A DNA stretch of 64,000 nucleotides from Gymnogyps californianus. Lineage: Eukaryota > Chordata > Aves > Accipitriformes > Cathartidae. Location of the stretch: NCBI RefSeq assembly GCF_018139145.2, contig NC_059481.1, positions 5,816,368-5,880,367 on the forward strand. The letters run 5' to 3'. Below, in pieces: positions 12,401 to 24,120 of the stretch (position 1 is its first letter; the number at the start of each line of letters is the position of its first letter). The notes beneath the pieces were generated by a model. That model made no database searches. It worked only from the letters and a program-made list of their open reading frames with translations, and had not been told where the DNA came from. Both the position numbers and the translations under genes were made by a program.

Positions 12401-15400
12401 ACCACCCTCGCCTCCTCTTCAGATAGCACCCACATTGTTACTGTTCTTCCTCAATCAGTTTTTCTACTTGTTAAGTGGTAAGAGGAAGATGGTTACTAAG
12501 GGAAGAGAGGTTTCCTCAGTGGAAAGAGATTGAAGCAGAAGAGGATCCTCCCTCTCTCCCAGACCCATCCTAAACATACTTACTTTCTTATGTGCTATTG
12601 TGCACCTTCCCAGAGGAGGCTGATTCTGCAGGCAGAACAATTACTGCTTTGCTGTGCCCAGTTTTATTATCTCTCTGCAAGACTTATCCCTTCCTTCCTT
12701 CACAAAACTGTACCAAATCTAACCTTTGGAGGTGAAAACAGGATTGATTCTTGATATATCAGTTTATATGATGTTAGCGCTGAGAGAGAAAGCAACTGTC
12801 CTAGCCCTACGGCTGCTGGTCTTGCCACCTGTATTGAAGAGCTGCATTTTCTAGCCAAGTTTTACTGTGTACCTCAGTAGTATGAATCTGTCACAATGAA
12901 GTTTAATGGCCAGTACTCACACAAAAAAGGTAAGTAACACTGCTATCCAACTGAAGAATATCAATGTATAATAGAAATAAGTATTTCCTTTGCCTGACAG
13001 CTTCTCCATAACAGCAGTTTCAGAGACATAGTGCATCTATATTTTTTAAGCCAGCACTAGGTCATTATGAGATTGGTGTTGTGTAAAGTCATAGCAGTAG
13101 AGGCAAATGACCCAGTGACAGGAACTATTGAAGATGAGCAGAGAGCCAGGCAATACATTCTTTCTATTCTGTGTTTTGTTAACCTGGCTGACACACAGAA
13201 AGGAAATGGGGTCTGAAGGTTTCTGGCTTGTTAACCAAAATATGAATCACTTAGAAATTGCAAAATTTAAGTTAGTAAAGTGGTTTCTGATATTCATGAA
13301 CATGACTTGACTTTTTATAACGTCCTGTTTGAACTGGAACCAACATTAATTAAGGTAGAATTTCAGAAGCTAAACTCCACTGACTTCCATTATGATCTGA
13401 GCCACCTGTCTTCCTTAGACTCTTTTGAAAATTTCCACCTTAATCTTTCAAAGGCATGTTTAATACTCAATATGGCAGAAGTCATAGCCAGAACAGCTTC
13501 TAGCTAGAGATGTGGTAGGAACATTATGCACACCATTTGCTAATACAGGCACGTACAGGCCAGCAATAGTTCCAGTATCTCTGCCAGAAAGCTAATGAGA
13601 ACATATTTGGCCATAAACTTTCCTCTGACTTGGGCAAGGGCATATCTAAATTCCAGTTGTCTCATGTCCACTAGCTGTAAAATGGAGGTACCAAAGCAAC
13701 AGTGCCAGAATAAAGTGTGATTTCTTAAGGGTTTGCAGTGAGAGGCTGAGACGTGATAATTGAAGAAACCTGCTATGGGCTGTATTTGTATAGGCAGGTG
13801 TATATTTTTCTTGAGTAAATGGCCTGGTTGTGTGTGCCAAGAGCTCACCATGTGTGTGATAGGCCAATGAGGAAACACAGCTCTGTATGCTCCATTCAGA
13901 GCATGTTTGGAGGGGGAAAACTTAACGCGAAGTGCTGTCTTTTCTGTAACAGTCCAGGGAAATGTGGAGAAATGCTGTCACACCCAAACCCTCAAAACAG
14001 TGAACCTGTCAAAGGGTGCACCTCCACCATGCTCATGGCCCTTGTTCATCCAAAACTAGAAGCCTTTTTTCTTGCATAGCATCCTTTTGCCCTAGGCAAG
14101 TGATGGAATTAGAATGGGAGTTAATTTTATCTCACTAAGGTTCTTGGAAAAGCATGCCTCTTTCCTGATGCTCTCCTGACTTGTGATCTATCGGACCTTG
14201 ACCCATGAAGATAGGGAGCCAAAATGACAGGTGGTGTTCAAGAACTCCCTGAATGAGGAAAACTTGCTCTTCTGCTTTTGAGCTCTAACCCGCTTCCTTC
14301 CTAGGCCCTCTGCCCATATATTTTAAGATGACCTTTAGAACCTCTGTTTCAACTCTGGCAAATCTCCACCAGGAGTCAGCATTGCCAGATTAAATGTTGC
14401 AGGACATATAACTACTCTGTAAAAATCAAAATGCAGTATGCAGTGATGATCAGCTATTAAAGGCCTTCTTACAGTATGCCTGGTCTCCTGTGGAGCCTGT
14501 GGAGTGTATTATCCAGGCCCATGCTACCTGGGAGACAAGAGGCACTTGGAAATCAATGGGTGCCTGGAGTTCTTTCCCAGCTGAAATGTAGGTCTCTCAA
14601 ATTGCCAGAGCTTCTCCACGTTGCCTGGGCACACTCCCAAGGCTGCTGCTAGAGCAAAGAGAGAAATGCTATTGCCTTTCTGCTATGAAGAAACCATTAT
14701 CTCCTGCAGTTTAACAGCTGCACAAGGGACAAAGCAGAGGTTTTGGTGATGCACCCTTACAAGGCCAATGTTTCTGGAAAGCTGACAGGCAGCCTAAAAT
14801 AATATTGTCCATCAGACTGATTACAACGATACTGTAGCAGCTGGAAGAGTTTGCTTTCATTTTTTTATATAGTATGCCCAAAAGATGCTTTCTGCCAGCT
14901 TTACTGCTGTATGTCCCATGGCTGACAGGAGAGATAAGAAAGGAGACTTTTTCATAAAACCTTCAGATCATAATGACTGGTTCTTTAGAAGAATTACATT
15001 TAGAAAGATGTAAATGTAGAGATTGGAAAGATTAAAATGTAGAACTACGCAACTTCAGGCAGAAGCAACCTTGTCATCCTCTTATTCTCCCTACCATATT
15101 GCTTGTTAGTTTTCTTGGTGAATGACTAAGTCATTAACAGCTTAAAGTGGAAAATCTTCAGGTCAGGGAATTTTTTTCATTTGCCAGCATACTTAAATCT
15201 CTGGAAAGACTTCCATTAACTGCCATACGACGAAGTAAAGTTTTGATGAGCGGAATGTGGAACTGTAGAAGTACCAGAGCAAAATGCTCTCTTCTGATGT
15301 GTGCCAGTCTCCCAGTCAGCTGAAACTACTCAGTAGGTTTCAATTATCTGCTTTTTGAAATAAAACTACAGGTATATCTAAATGGTACCATTCAGTGCTG

Positions 15401-16568
15401 TGTAAAAATAGCGGTACGGCTAGTTTTGGTTAGCAGAACTAGTATAATTGTATTCTGATGTAATTGCATGTGCTTTGGGGCAGTCAAAGGGTTTGAAAAG
15501 TTATCGTTTTCACCTATTGTTTGCTGACCCTTAGCTGGACATAGTTACTGGCGTGCAAGTGCGCCTGTATATACCTGACCTACTTCGTCTGTCATTGAAA
15601 TGGACAAGTCACCTTCCTAGTGTGGCAATCATAGGCTTCTCAAACTCAGTGTGTCACAGCATCTTTGACTGTTTTCTTGGTGTTCCAGCTGAAACCTTGC
15701 TGATAAGTGGGCTAGAGGTGCTATTTGTATTGTATGTATAAGCATGTTTAGGGCTTTCCTGAATAGTCATACACGATACTGGCTTTTAAAGTCTGCATGG
15801 ACTTAATTAGTTGGAGGTGTTTGAAGAATTATAATCCTTGGATTTATAGGAACTGTTATTATGTTCTTCCCTTCCATTAGTGTTTGATTTATATCCGCAA
15901 GTCATTCCCAGAAGGAATTCAACTAGATTTCTCTCCCAGATTTTTAATTTAATTGATGATTGTTTACATGAGTGTCCTTGCCAAAGTGAGGTGATTTGGC
16001 AGTCCTCTGGAATGTAAAGGTTAAGTATATTGATTTAATCTTTTCCCAAAGGAGCTGTTCTTTCTGTGGCAGAGCATCATCATTTTTGTTCTTGTGTCTG
16101 CAACTTTGTTTACATGGGTTTAATTGAATTTTGTCTACACTGTACTGTAAGTGGGAGATGGCAGTTTCATATAGTTCTTCCTTCCTGGAGTACGGATTTT
16201 TGGACTCTCAGTTTGCTGATGAATCCTGAATTTCCCTGAGCAGTAATTCTTTAGAGCTTTCAATGTGGTCAGTACTGAAAATAGGGAGAATCTGTTCTGC
16301 CATTACGTGGACAGTTAACAGGAGCTCTTCATAGTGATGGTAGGATGTTACACTCTTGTCTTCGTGTGATTAGTACTATACTTAACTTACAAATAAGCAT
16401 ATCTGAATTGTTAGCTTACAAACAATGTATGTAAACCATATTTATTTTAACATAAGGCACAAGCATGCAACAGTCTCAGCTTTAAAATTATACATTCCTG
16501 GAGCAATATGAATATAAACCCAGAATTGGTAACTTTGTTTTCAGAAATCATATATGTAAATTTTTTTT
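3475..16568 (+). other. RORA: Intron-like DNA, no gene seen
   Basis: About 13 kb of AT-rich sequence without a supportable exon, RNA gene or transposon. Notable simple sequence includes 20 consecutive A at 8141-8160 and a 12-base A tract near 9652-9663. Open frames of 60-110 codons occur on both strands, but their composition is what non-coding AT-rich DNA gives, with no motif and no plausible splice context. Old repeats too diverged to see by eye may be present. The gene assignment is inferred from the RORA4 exon downstream. Confidence 0.45.
8141..8160. repeat. Poly-A tract, 20 bases
   Basis: Twenty uninterrupted A follow TTAATC. There is no recognisable retroposed body directly 5' of it, so it is treated as a mononucleotide microsatellite and not as a retrotransposon tail. 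Confidence 0.9.
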
Positions 16569-17230
16569 CTACTTATGCAATAAGTTTGTTGGGTTTTGGA
16601 CCTGTAATTTTTGAGTAAGCTGTTTATTGCCACTCGGGAATTGAACAGTAATTGGAACACCATGGCTGAAGTGTTCTTTCATCTGTTTTAGCATGGATGG
16701 GCCTTGATCAGAACAGCAGGTCTGGATGGATCACTGAGCTGCTGAATAGCTTGCTGAGGATCTAAACTTCACAGCTCCTTCTGAACTGTACGCTGGCCCT
16801 GCTGATAGACTGGAGCCAAGTACACCCCAAAGAGATGATTTTTTAATTGCAAATGAAACTGGTGATATGAATCTATCCATTTCTTTTTCTGGTCACATCT
16901 TTTATTGGTTATTGTTTGTACATTTTCTTTAAATTCATCAACAATTTTTCTCAGTGATCCTTTTTGTGATCCAGATCCAGACAAAGGGATCCATTTTGTA
17001 GAGCAGAGGAATGACAGCTGTATTCTAGTTCTGCACAGTAATTTATTTCCCTTGTGTCTATTCTGCTGGTCTTAGTTGGAAAGAAGATGATAACGAAGCA
17101 GGGGCCTGTCCCTGAGCTTCTAATCATATGCCTGCAGAATCAGATTCCGATCTGATGGTTCAGAGGCAAAGTAACTCCTACCGTAAAGTGCAATTATAAT
17201 GGAGATAAATCAGGAGTGAATGTGATCCTC
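16569..17230 (-). pseudogene. Unidentified degenerate protein-like stretch (retropseudogene or retroelement relic)
   Basis: On the minus strand one frame reads almost continuously from about 17230 to about 16715, with only a few interruptions: TAG and TAA in its first third and TGA at the Lys-Glu-Leu-stop near 16769. Reading then shifts frame near 16700-16725 and continues to a stop at 16569-16571. The peptide is not random-looking: it has segments such as KIVDEFKENVQTITNKRC, DPQQAIQQLSDPS and KQMKEHFSHGVPITVQF, balanced in charged and polar residues. Few stops plus a frameshift fit a dead protein-coding copy. I do not recognise the family and assign no function. No introns, poly-A tail or flanking duplication were defined, so a processed pseudogene and a decayed transposon ORF remain equally possible. 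Boundaries are approximate. Confidence 0.4.
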
Positions 17231-20200
17231 ATAAACTTAAATTAAAAATACCTTCTGCTATTTCTTCTTCTAGCAAAATGCTTCTTCCTGATATATCTAC
17301 CCAACACATGAACTCAGTGTTAACAAATGAGGCTTCTTTTCAGATATTTCTCATTCCTTCTTATCGTGTCAAAGTTAGCAATAGATTTCCTGTTATTTTG
17401 TTTTTCTTTTCCCTCATTCCTGCAGGACTCAGTCTTAACTCAAGGATTTCTTTTGATCCATATAGACCTTTAGGAAATTAATTTCAAAATATTTGATGTT
17501 ACAAATATTTTGTGACTCCTAAGAGTATATTGTTGATAGTTAAAAAAAGCCAAGACCCAGCAGCCACAGGAATTTATGCCCGTTATGGAAAATCTAGCAT
17601 GATTTCTTTGGTATGGCAATACCAAAAAGTCTGCTGGCATACCCAACTAAAGTACTTATAACCATATAAAGGGAATGCCTTTTAGGAATTGGATTAAAAC
17701 ACAGACATAATATTTTCCATCAATTAGACATTGAGAAATCCCAGACATACAGTGCTGCAAGTGAAATTAGATACCTTGGGAAACCTATTCCAAATGGAAA
17801 TCTAATATGTGGGATCCTGACTCAGTCACCACTCCCTCAGTTTTTTACCCTCCCAAAAATATATTTGGATACACTAGTAATGTAAATATAGTAACATTAT
17901 ACCCAGTAAATATGCACAGATTGGATCATGCCAGCTGCACTAAATGTAGCCATAGACAAACTACAAACTTGCCTATAGGTATTTTAAAAACCTGCCAATA
18001 ATACAGATTTGCCTGTTTTCCTATGTTACTGCAGATGTGCAGTACTACTATTTGTGGAATCAATTCAGCAAACTGTGTATTATTTATAAATGGAAAATGA
18101 CGGAGTTTATGGTGAGCCTTCTGTCACAGTTGTTTGGCATATGGGAATTATAAATAGGACTGGGTAATCATTGATGTGCTATGCTTTTGGCACTGTGGTC
18201 ATTTCTGACCCAAAGAGAAACCACAAGAGATAAATATATGAAGTTCCCTACTAGCTTTTTTGTGTGGAGAAATATTTTTTGTTTTGATTCACTCCCTGCT
18301 TAAGCTGCGAGCTAAATGAAGTATTTTTAACATAATCCTTTACATGCTCCCACAGCATGGCTCTTTTCAAAACAGTTTGCCCGTAAGTGCTTTGGGTGGT
18401 TCTTCGTTAGGGTAGCAAAACTAGCACGTAATTATCAGTACTGCTTGCCAAATACTTTTGAGAGCCCTCCTCCAGAATATCCAGGTGAAGAACTAAACAC
18501 CCAGAGTTTTAGGCCTGTGGTGCAGCTTGTTTTAGATGTAATCTGAAATAACTGCTTCTGAGCGCACGATGAAGTCTTCTGCAAATCATATGCAAGAGGA
18601 AGTGGTTTCTGAACTACATGGACAGCTTGCAGGCTTGGTTTGCAGTAATACCAGGTACAAAACAGCTGTCCAAAAGGTGCCATTTACTTTCTCCTGGCCT
18701 AGTGAAGGTGGGAAACAATTACTAACGTTACTGAAGGAGCCATAATTCTCTTTGACAACTCAAAGTGCAACGTTTTTGTTTTCCTAATTTCCACATTTAA
18801 TTAATTCAATTTGAAAGTCATTCTGATTCTTTTTTTTAGCTTTTTAAACACAATCTGTGATCTAGTTACATCCAGTTCTGCCTTTCCTTTGACTTTTGCT
18901 GTTTTCAACGATAACTGGTTTCTTCATTTGAATTTAGTTGGCAGCTGTATTGATTGATGTTTTTGGTAGAATAGAATCCAGCTGTCTTCGCTTAACAGTA
19001 TTATAATGCAGGACAAACACTTTAGTCTGTGTCATCCATGTAAACAGTCTGTGGTTCTAAAGCTGCGTAAATTCATCAAGAAAATGCCAGTCCGTGCTTC
19101 TTTTTTGCTATGCTTACAATATGGACAAAAGATGTCTCTGTTGTTTTTTCCCTAAATCACGGCAATAAGCTAGCAGGGTGATATGCCAGTTAATACTTTA
19201 ATGAAGTATACATCAAGGTTGCCAAATAAACAGCTTTTGAGGCGTATGCATATTATTATTGTGGGAAATGTTTCTACTGGTATATTAGATAATAGGTGCA
19301 ATTTGAAGAAGGAACATGTAGTTCTGTTCATCTCCACTCCCTGTGCATCCCTTGGGTGTGGGCATATAATATTGAAATGTGTAGCTCAGCACATTTTCAA
19401 TTCACCTGGTTGACAAGAAGTTGCAAAGCAGCATAGATTTTCTTTTGCTTTCCATCTAGTTCTGGTGAACAAACCCAATAGATTGTTTTTCTTAAGTGGG
19501 CTTTTTTTTCCCTCTTTCTTCTTCATAAAAGGCTTATTTTAACACTGTACTTATGGGTAGTGCACCTTTGTAACCTTGTAACTATTGAACCTTTTGCATG
19601 AAGCTGTTTTTGCAGATACAGAGCATAAAGGAAATTAACACCTTCCAGGTATGCGCATGGAAATGCATTTCAGATATATAAACAGTGTTGTTAGCTGAGG
19701 ATTGGCATGCTTAGTTAGTGAGAGCCTATGTATCCATTTTCTGATGCACCAGGATTTGAAAGATTGGACAGAACATGGGAGTTTAATCTGTAAGTTTTGA
19801 TTTCTCAGAGGTGGAAGGCTTCTTGCTTTGTGATAATTTCCTGAGCTTGCACCAGGTCTGTACCACTCTCACAGCAGAGTTTCTATTTTCTGATCAGCCA
19901 ATGGCTGATCCAGACATTCCTAGGTGGACCTGATTTTTTTAGTCTCTGTAATGTTGTTTCCAACACTTCTCTATAGGGAGGTCAGCTAGGCAAATGATCA
20001 GTAGAGCTTACAATTGCCTATGATGAGTGAAAAAACACTCTAAATGGCTAAGTCTTTTTAAAAATCTGCTTTAATGAAATATTCTCAAGCCAGGGAAATG
20101 CGTATAGAGGAGGAGTGTAACAGCTTGCTCTTTGTCACTAAAAACTGCAGTCTTCAAGATAGGATACCAGACATTGCTTTTGTTGAACAAGGATTTTTAT

Positions 20201-23200
20201 CTTCCTATCTAATCATCCCCTACCACCAGGCTTTAAAATTCTTGTTCCCCTGGTCAGAAAGCTGGTTCAGACACCACACCTGTGGCTTCCCCTGCATTCT
20301 GGATCTTTTCACAGAACTTGGTTTCCATAGTAAATGCTTTTCAAAAAAAGCTATGGTTCAATAAAAGCACTCTGTAGTCCTTCATTTTATAAAGGAGTGC
20401 TCTCATTAACTCACTGTTGAATAACTCTTACAACCTCGGGTCTATTTGAATTCTACTCCAAATGTTCCATTACGGGCCATCCGACACCTCATGAAACACA
20501 TTATAAGCTCCATTGCTGAGTTTCTGATCTCAAGTCTTAGTCCTCAAACTATTTTATCATACTTATATTTGAACAAAATGTGCTAACTGAGACAGCAAAT
20601 GAGGGTCCATATTTAGCCACACAGTCTAGAAACGAGGAGAAAAGATCAGGAAATATTTATTGTTCAAAAAACTAGTGTTTTCCAAGCTTCCTGGAATAAT
20701 GTGATGTGAAGCTTTTGTTTTCTCTGCGTTGCCTCTTTTAATTTTTAAAAGCTTCCTGTTTTGTTGAGACACCACCACATTTGTTATCAGAACAGAGAGG
20801 GGAAGATGTGTGCACCACGCTGATTCAGGGAGACCTTCATTCTTGTCTATCTAACCTAAACATGAACCATTAGACAGCATGGGATTGGTTTCACAGATAT
20901 GGAGGAAAACTCCCCTAACCCACTAGTCCCAGTTTAGAAACAGTAACTCAGTTAGTGGGAGACCTGAAGAAATAAGGCATTATCAGTGACAATCCTGTCC
21001 CTCATTTGTGCATGTGCCTTTTGAGTAGCGATCTTGAGCATTGCTTCCCTGCAAACCCCACGGTTACAAATACAGCTCTCAGAGGAATGTACCTGACATG
21101 CACAAGTAGGAGTGCTGTGCAGACAGTACGGTATCGCATCCTGCAGCACATATGCGCAACACTGTCTAGTTCTAATGGGAGGAACTACAACACACCACTC
21201 CCGCCAATCCCCCTTAGCAAAACTCACAATTGCCATAAAGGAATAACAATATCCATACTAATATTGATTGGTCTTAGTGAGAAGGGAAAAAATAATAACC
21301 TGGAAATAAACTAATAATATCCTTTAAAGAGGCAAGATAATGCTTTCAAATGTGATCTAGTTGTGTTTGGCTTAATTTTTTTTATAATAGTAGCGTGAAC
21401 ACCAAGATACTGCAGTATTGCTGTATCCCTAATCCTAACTCTTTTAAGCCCTCTGTACACCATCAGTAGTATCATGTTGCATTTGCCAGTCCTTTCCTAT
21501 TTATTTCTTTAACTTCATCAGTTTGGAAAACAATTAGGCCTATCTCTAGTGAGATTTTTCACCTTACTTAACAGAGTGAGAAGCGTACAGGCATTTAGCT
21601 GCTCATGCTACCAGTGTCTTTTAAGTTTGTTTTTATGTCTTTGCTGGATTTTGGATCACATCAGTAATCTGTCGCATCTCCAGCAACAAGCACATGAAAT
21701 GTGGCAGAACATTATCTCACAATTTCGGATGATTGCATCCTACTCAGTATCATGCTACATGAAATAATTGCAAACATTACCGTGGTATTGGTAGGACCAA
21801 CTAGTGCCAAGCTGGTGCTGCCTTAGTTTGCCCTTTTATTTACATGAAAAAATGAAAGCGAAAAGGAGCTAGATGGCTGGGTGTAAAATAACTTGAATCA
21901 GCACTGCAACTAGTGAAAACAAGTATTTTGAGCCTTTAAAGAAGGAGAAATATCTGTAACGAACCGCCTGAAAGTTTTCACCTGACATAGGACCTCTACA
22001 AACATAGTGATTTGCTTGCTATATGTCATCAATGCTCACAAAGTATTTGTGATACACCTTTAAAGTTATATCAGACCTGAGGATTTGGTATAGCAGTACA
22101 AAACATATTCCGATTTTCTCCTGACAAAGATAGCATCTTTTTCACTCAGGAAAATGACAGACCTGCCTACTGCTACCATGCTGGCTGAAACCCCAGTGTG
22201 AACCCCAGCCGCTGCATCTTTCATACAGGTAGACCACTGATCGTGCATGGATTTTTGGGGCCAGATTTTAGATTTAGTTCTTTTGTCAGGGAATCCGGGT
22301 CTTTTTTTATAGGCTTTATAAATTTCTCCTTTCAATTTCATCATAAAAAAATTCAGTGTATTTCTTCCTTCTCAATACTATTAAATGTTTTGCAGGCTTA
22401 ATTTAAACATAATGATTGCTTGAAAAGATTTGTTTTCTTATTTGGTTGACAAAACCAATGAAGCATTTATTTGCAATGTCTTGGCATGTTTTCAATTTGG
22501 GATCACTAGACAACTAAAGAGGAAGGGCTAGAGTTTGTGAAGGCAAAAATAATGCACTCGTTTCCCCTTATGAAACTATGCATATTGCTCCTTGCAGAGT
22601 ACCAGCCTTAAATGGAAAAGAAGTGTAACAGAATAAATGCTTTTGTGTAGCTTTGAATGCTGGCAAGGCTAACATCTATATAGATGAAACAAAAGAGCAG
22701 GCAAGATTAGGAAGAAAGAAGTAAAATGTCTAGGGCTTTCGAATGGTGTATCTTTCCTGTAACAGGTCAATGCACATCTGAAAGCTTGCTGTGAGTTGGG
22801 AGGGTCCGTGGGGCTCCTGTCGGAGGCTGTTTCAAGGAGATCATGCCTTCTGAACAAAGTGGCTTGCAGCCCTGAGGAACACAAGGCGCTCAATCCCCAG
22901 GAGCAGTTACTCCTCCCTTCTCTTAACCGTTCTCCTTGGAGATCTTTAGGAGTTTCTAGAGGCTAGTTCATACTTGTAATTTCTCCCCTTTTCCTAGCGG
23001 ACTTCAAGACCCGACTGTATAAGCATGCGAAGATACTGAGGACCCAGAATTGCCTCAGTTTTTCCCTCCTTGTATTGCAGAAAAATGCCCAGTTCCAAAA
23101 TCAAATACAGTTACCATCACTTAATAGGCTGGCCCTAACAGCAAGATTTGGGGACCCTTGCTATTGGATCTATAGCATACTGCAGAATGTTAGCAGACTG

Positions 23201-23649
23201 TCTTTACCACAGGCACTGATACATTCCTAACTTCAAGGGCAACTGCATATACTTGCTAGTTTTTGGAAATGTCTCTTCTGTCCTGTGCATTGGTGAGCAT
23301 TCCTGGAGTGCACTTGATTTTGAGTACAGAGCTTTCAAGGTTCTGTTAGCACCAGCTCCCATTTGCTGCTTGTCTCCTTTTCACTTCAATACTGGATGGA
23401 AATACAGCAGATATATCATAGATACTAAGGAGAGTCAAGAAGGTGTCACAGAGAATGCTGTATTTTCTCATTCTCTCAAAACTGAGGCTCAGAAAGGGTT
23501 GTCTAGTGTTTTATAGTGTTCGGAAACATGCTACAGGAAAATGTAATCTTTAAGCAATTGCTTCTATCAGAATACTCTTTGATTTTTACCATACATCTCT
23601 TCTGTATGATTTTTCAAAATTATTAAGCAGAAGGTTGTGAAGAAAAAAT
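17231..23649 (+). other. RORA: Intron-like DNA, no gene seen
   Basis: AT-rich sequence with scattered short open frames on both strands. No exon with convincing acceptor and donor, no tRNA or other structured RNA, and no clear repeat was found. A short stretch near 23430-23520 faintly resembles a MIR-type SINE tail but is too short to annotate. Assigned to the RORA intron by position only. Confidence 0.45.
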
Positions 23650-24120
23650 AATGATGATTTTTTGGGGTAAAAATAGCATGAGTCCTCTCCATTTTTCATA
23701 TTGAAGTAGGTTGCCCTACCTTAGCAATTTCACATTGGTAGTTCTCTTCCTATTTGATAGCAATTTCTGTTCATTTTGTATTGTATTAACTATCTTTAGC
23801 AGTGCTTCAGAAGCTTCCTCCCTCAGCATTTTGGTGTGGATCTCATCAATATTTCTGAACTTCAGTTCTTCTTCACCTCCTTTTGAAGTTTTCTTCAGTT
23901 CTTCTATTAGAAGTGATCCAGCTTCTATTCCTCTCAGATTTGTCAAAAAATGGTGTCATCTGTTCATTCAGCACGTTGCAGCCATTTAGTCATCTACACA
24001 AGAGCTCGTTTCCATCCCTCATCTAGCTTTACCTCAGCAGTGGGCAAGTCTGTCACTTTGGTCAGTGAACTGTAGACATTTTTCTTGCTGCTATCATTCT
24101 GGTGATGACGTAGAAAAACT
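23650..24120 (-). mobile_element. Non-CR1 LINE relic (RTE-like reverse transcriptase)
   Basis: The minus strand encodes a degenerate reverse-transcriptase N-terminal region. From 23946 down to 23716 it reads through the segment IDEIHTKMLREEASEALLKI, then KLL, a stop, and GNLLQYEKWRGL (near 23705-23665). The order and spacing match the block (G-x-D-x-I-P-x-E-x-L-K ... L-P-K-K-G-x-L ... N-W-R-G-I-x-L-L) found in RTE-type and related non-LTR elements. CR1 instead has N-Y-R-P-V-S-L here, so this is a different family. An in-phase block further 5' (24119-24000, containing KVTDLPTAEVKLDEGWKRAL) probably belongs to the linker before it. Several stops and at least one frameshift show long decay. Which RTE-like clade it belongs to, and the outer limits, are uncertain. 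Confidence 0.6.

Noticed and set aside
23430..23520. MIR-like phrase (AAAACTGAGGCTCAGAAAGGG)
   Set aside because: Only about 20 bases agree and flanking MIR blocks are missing.
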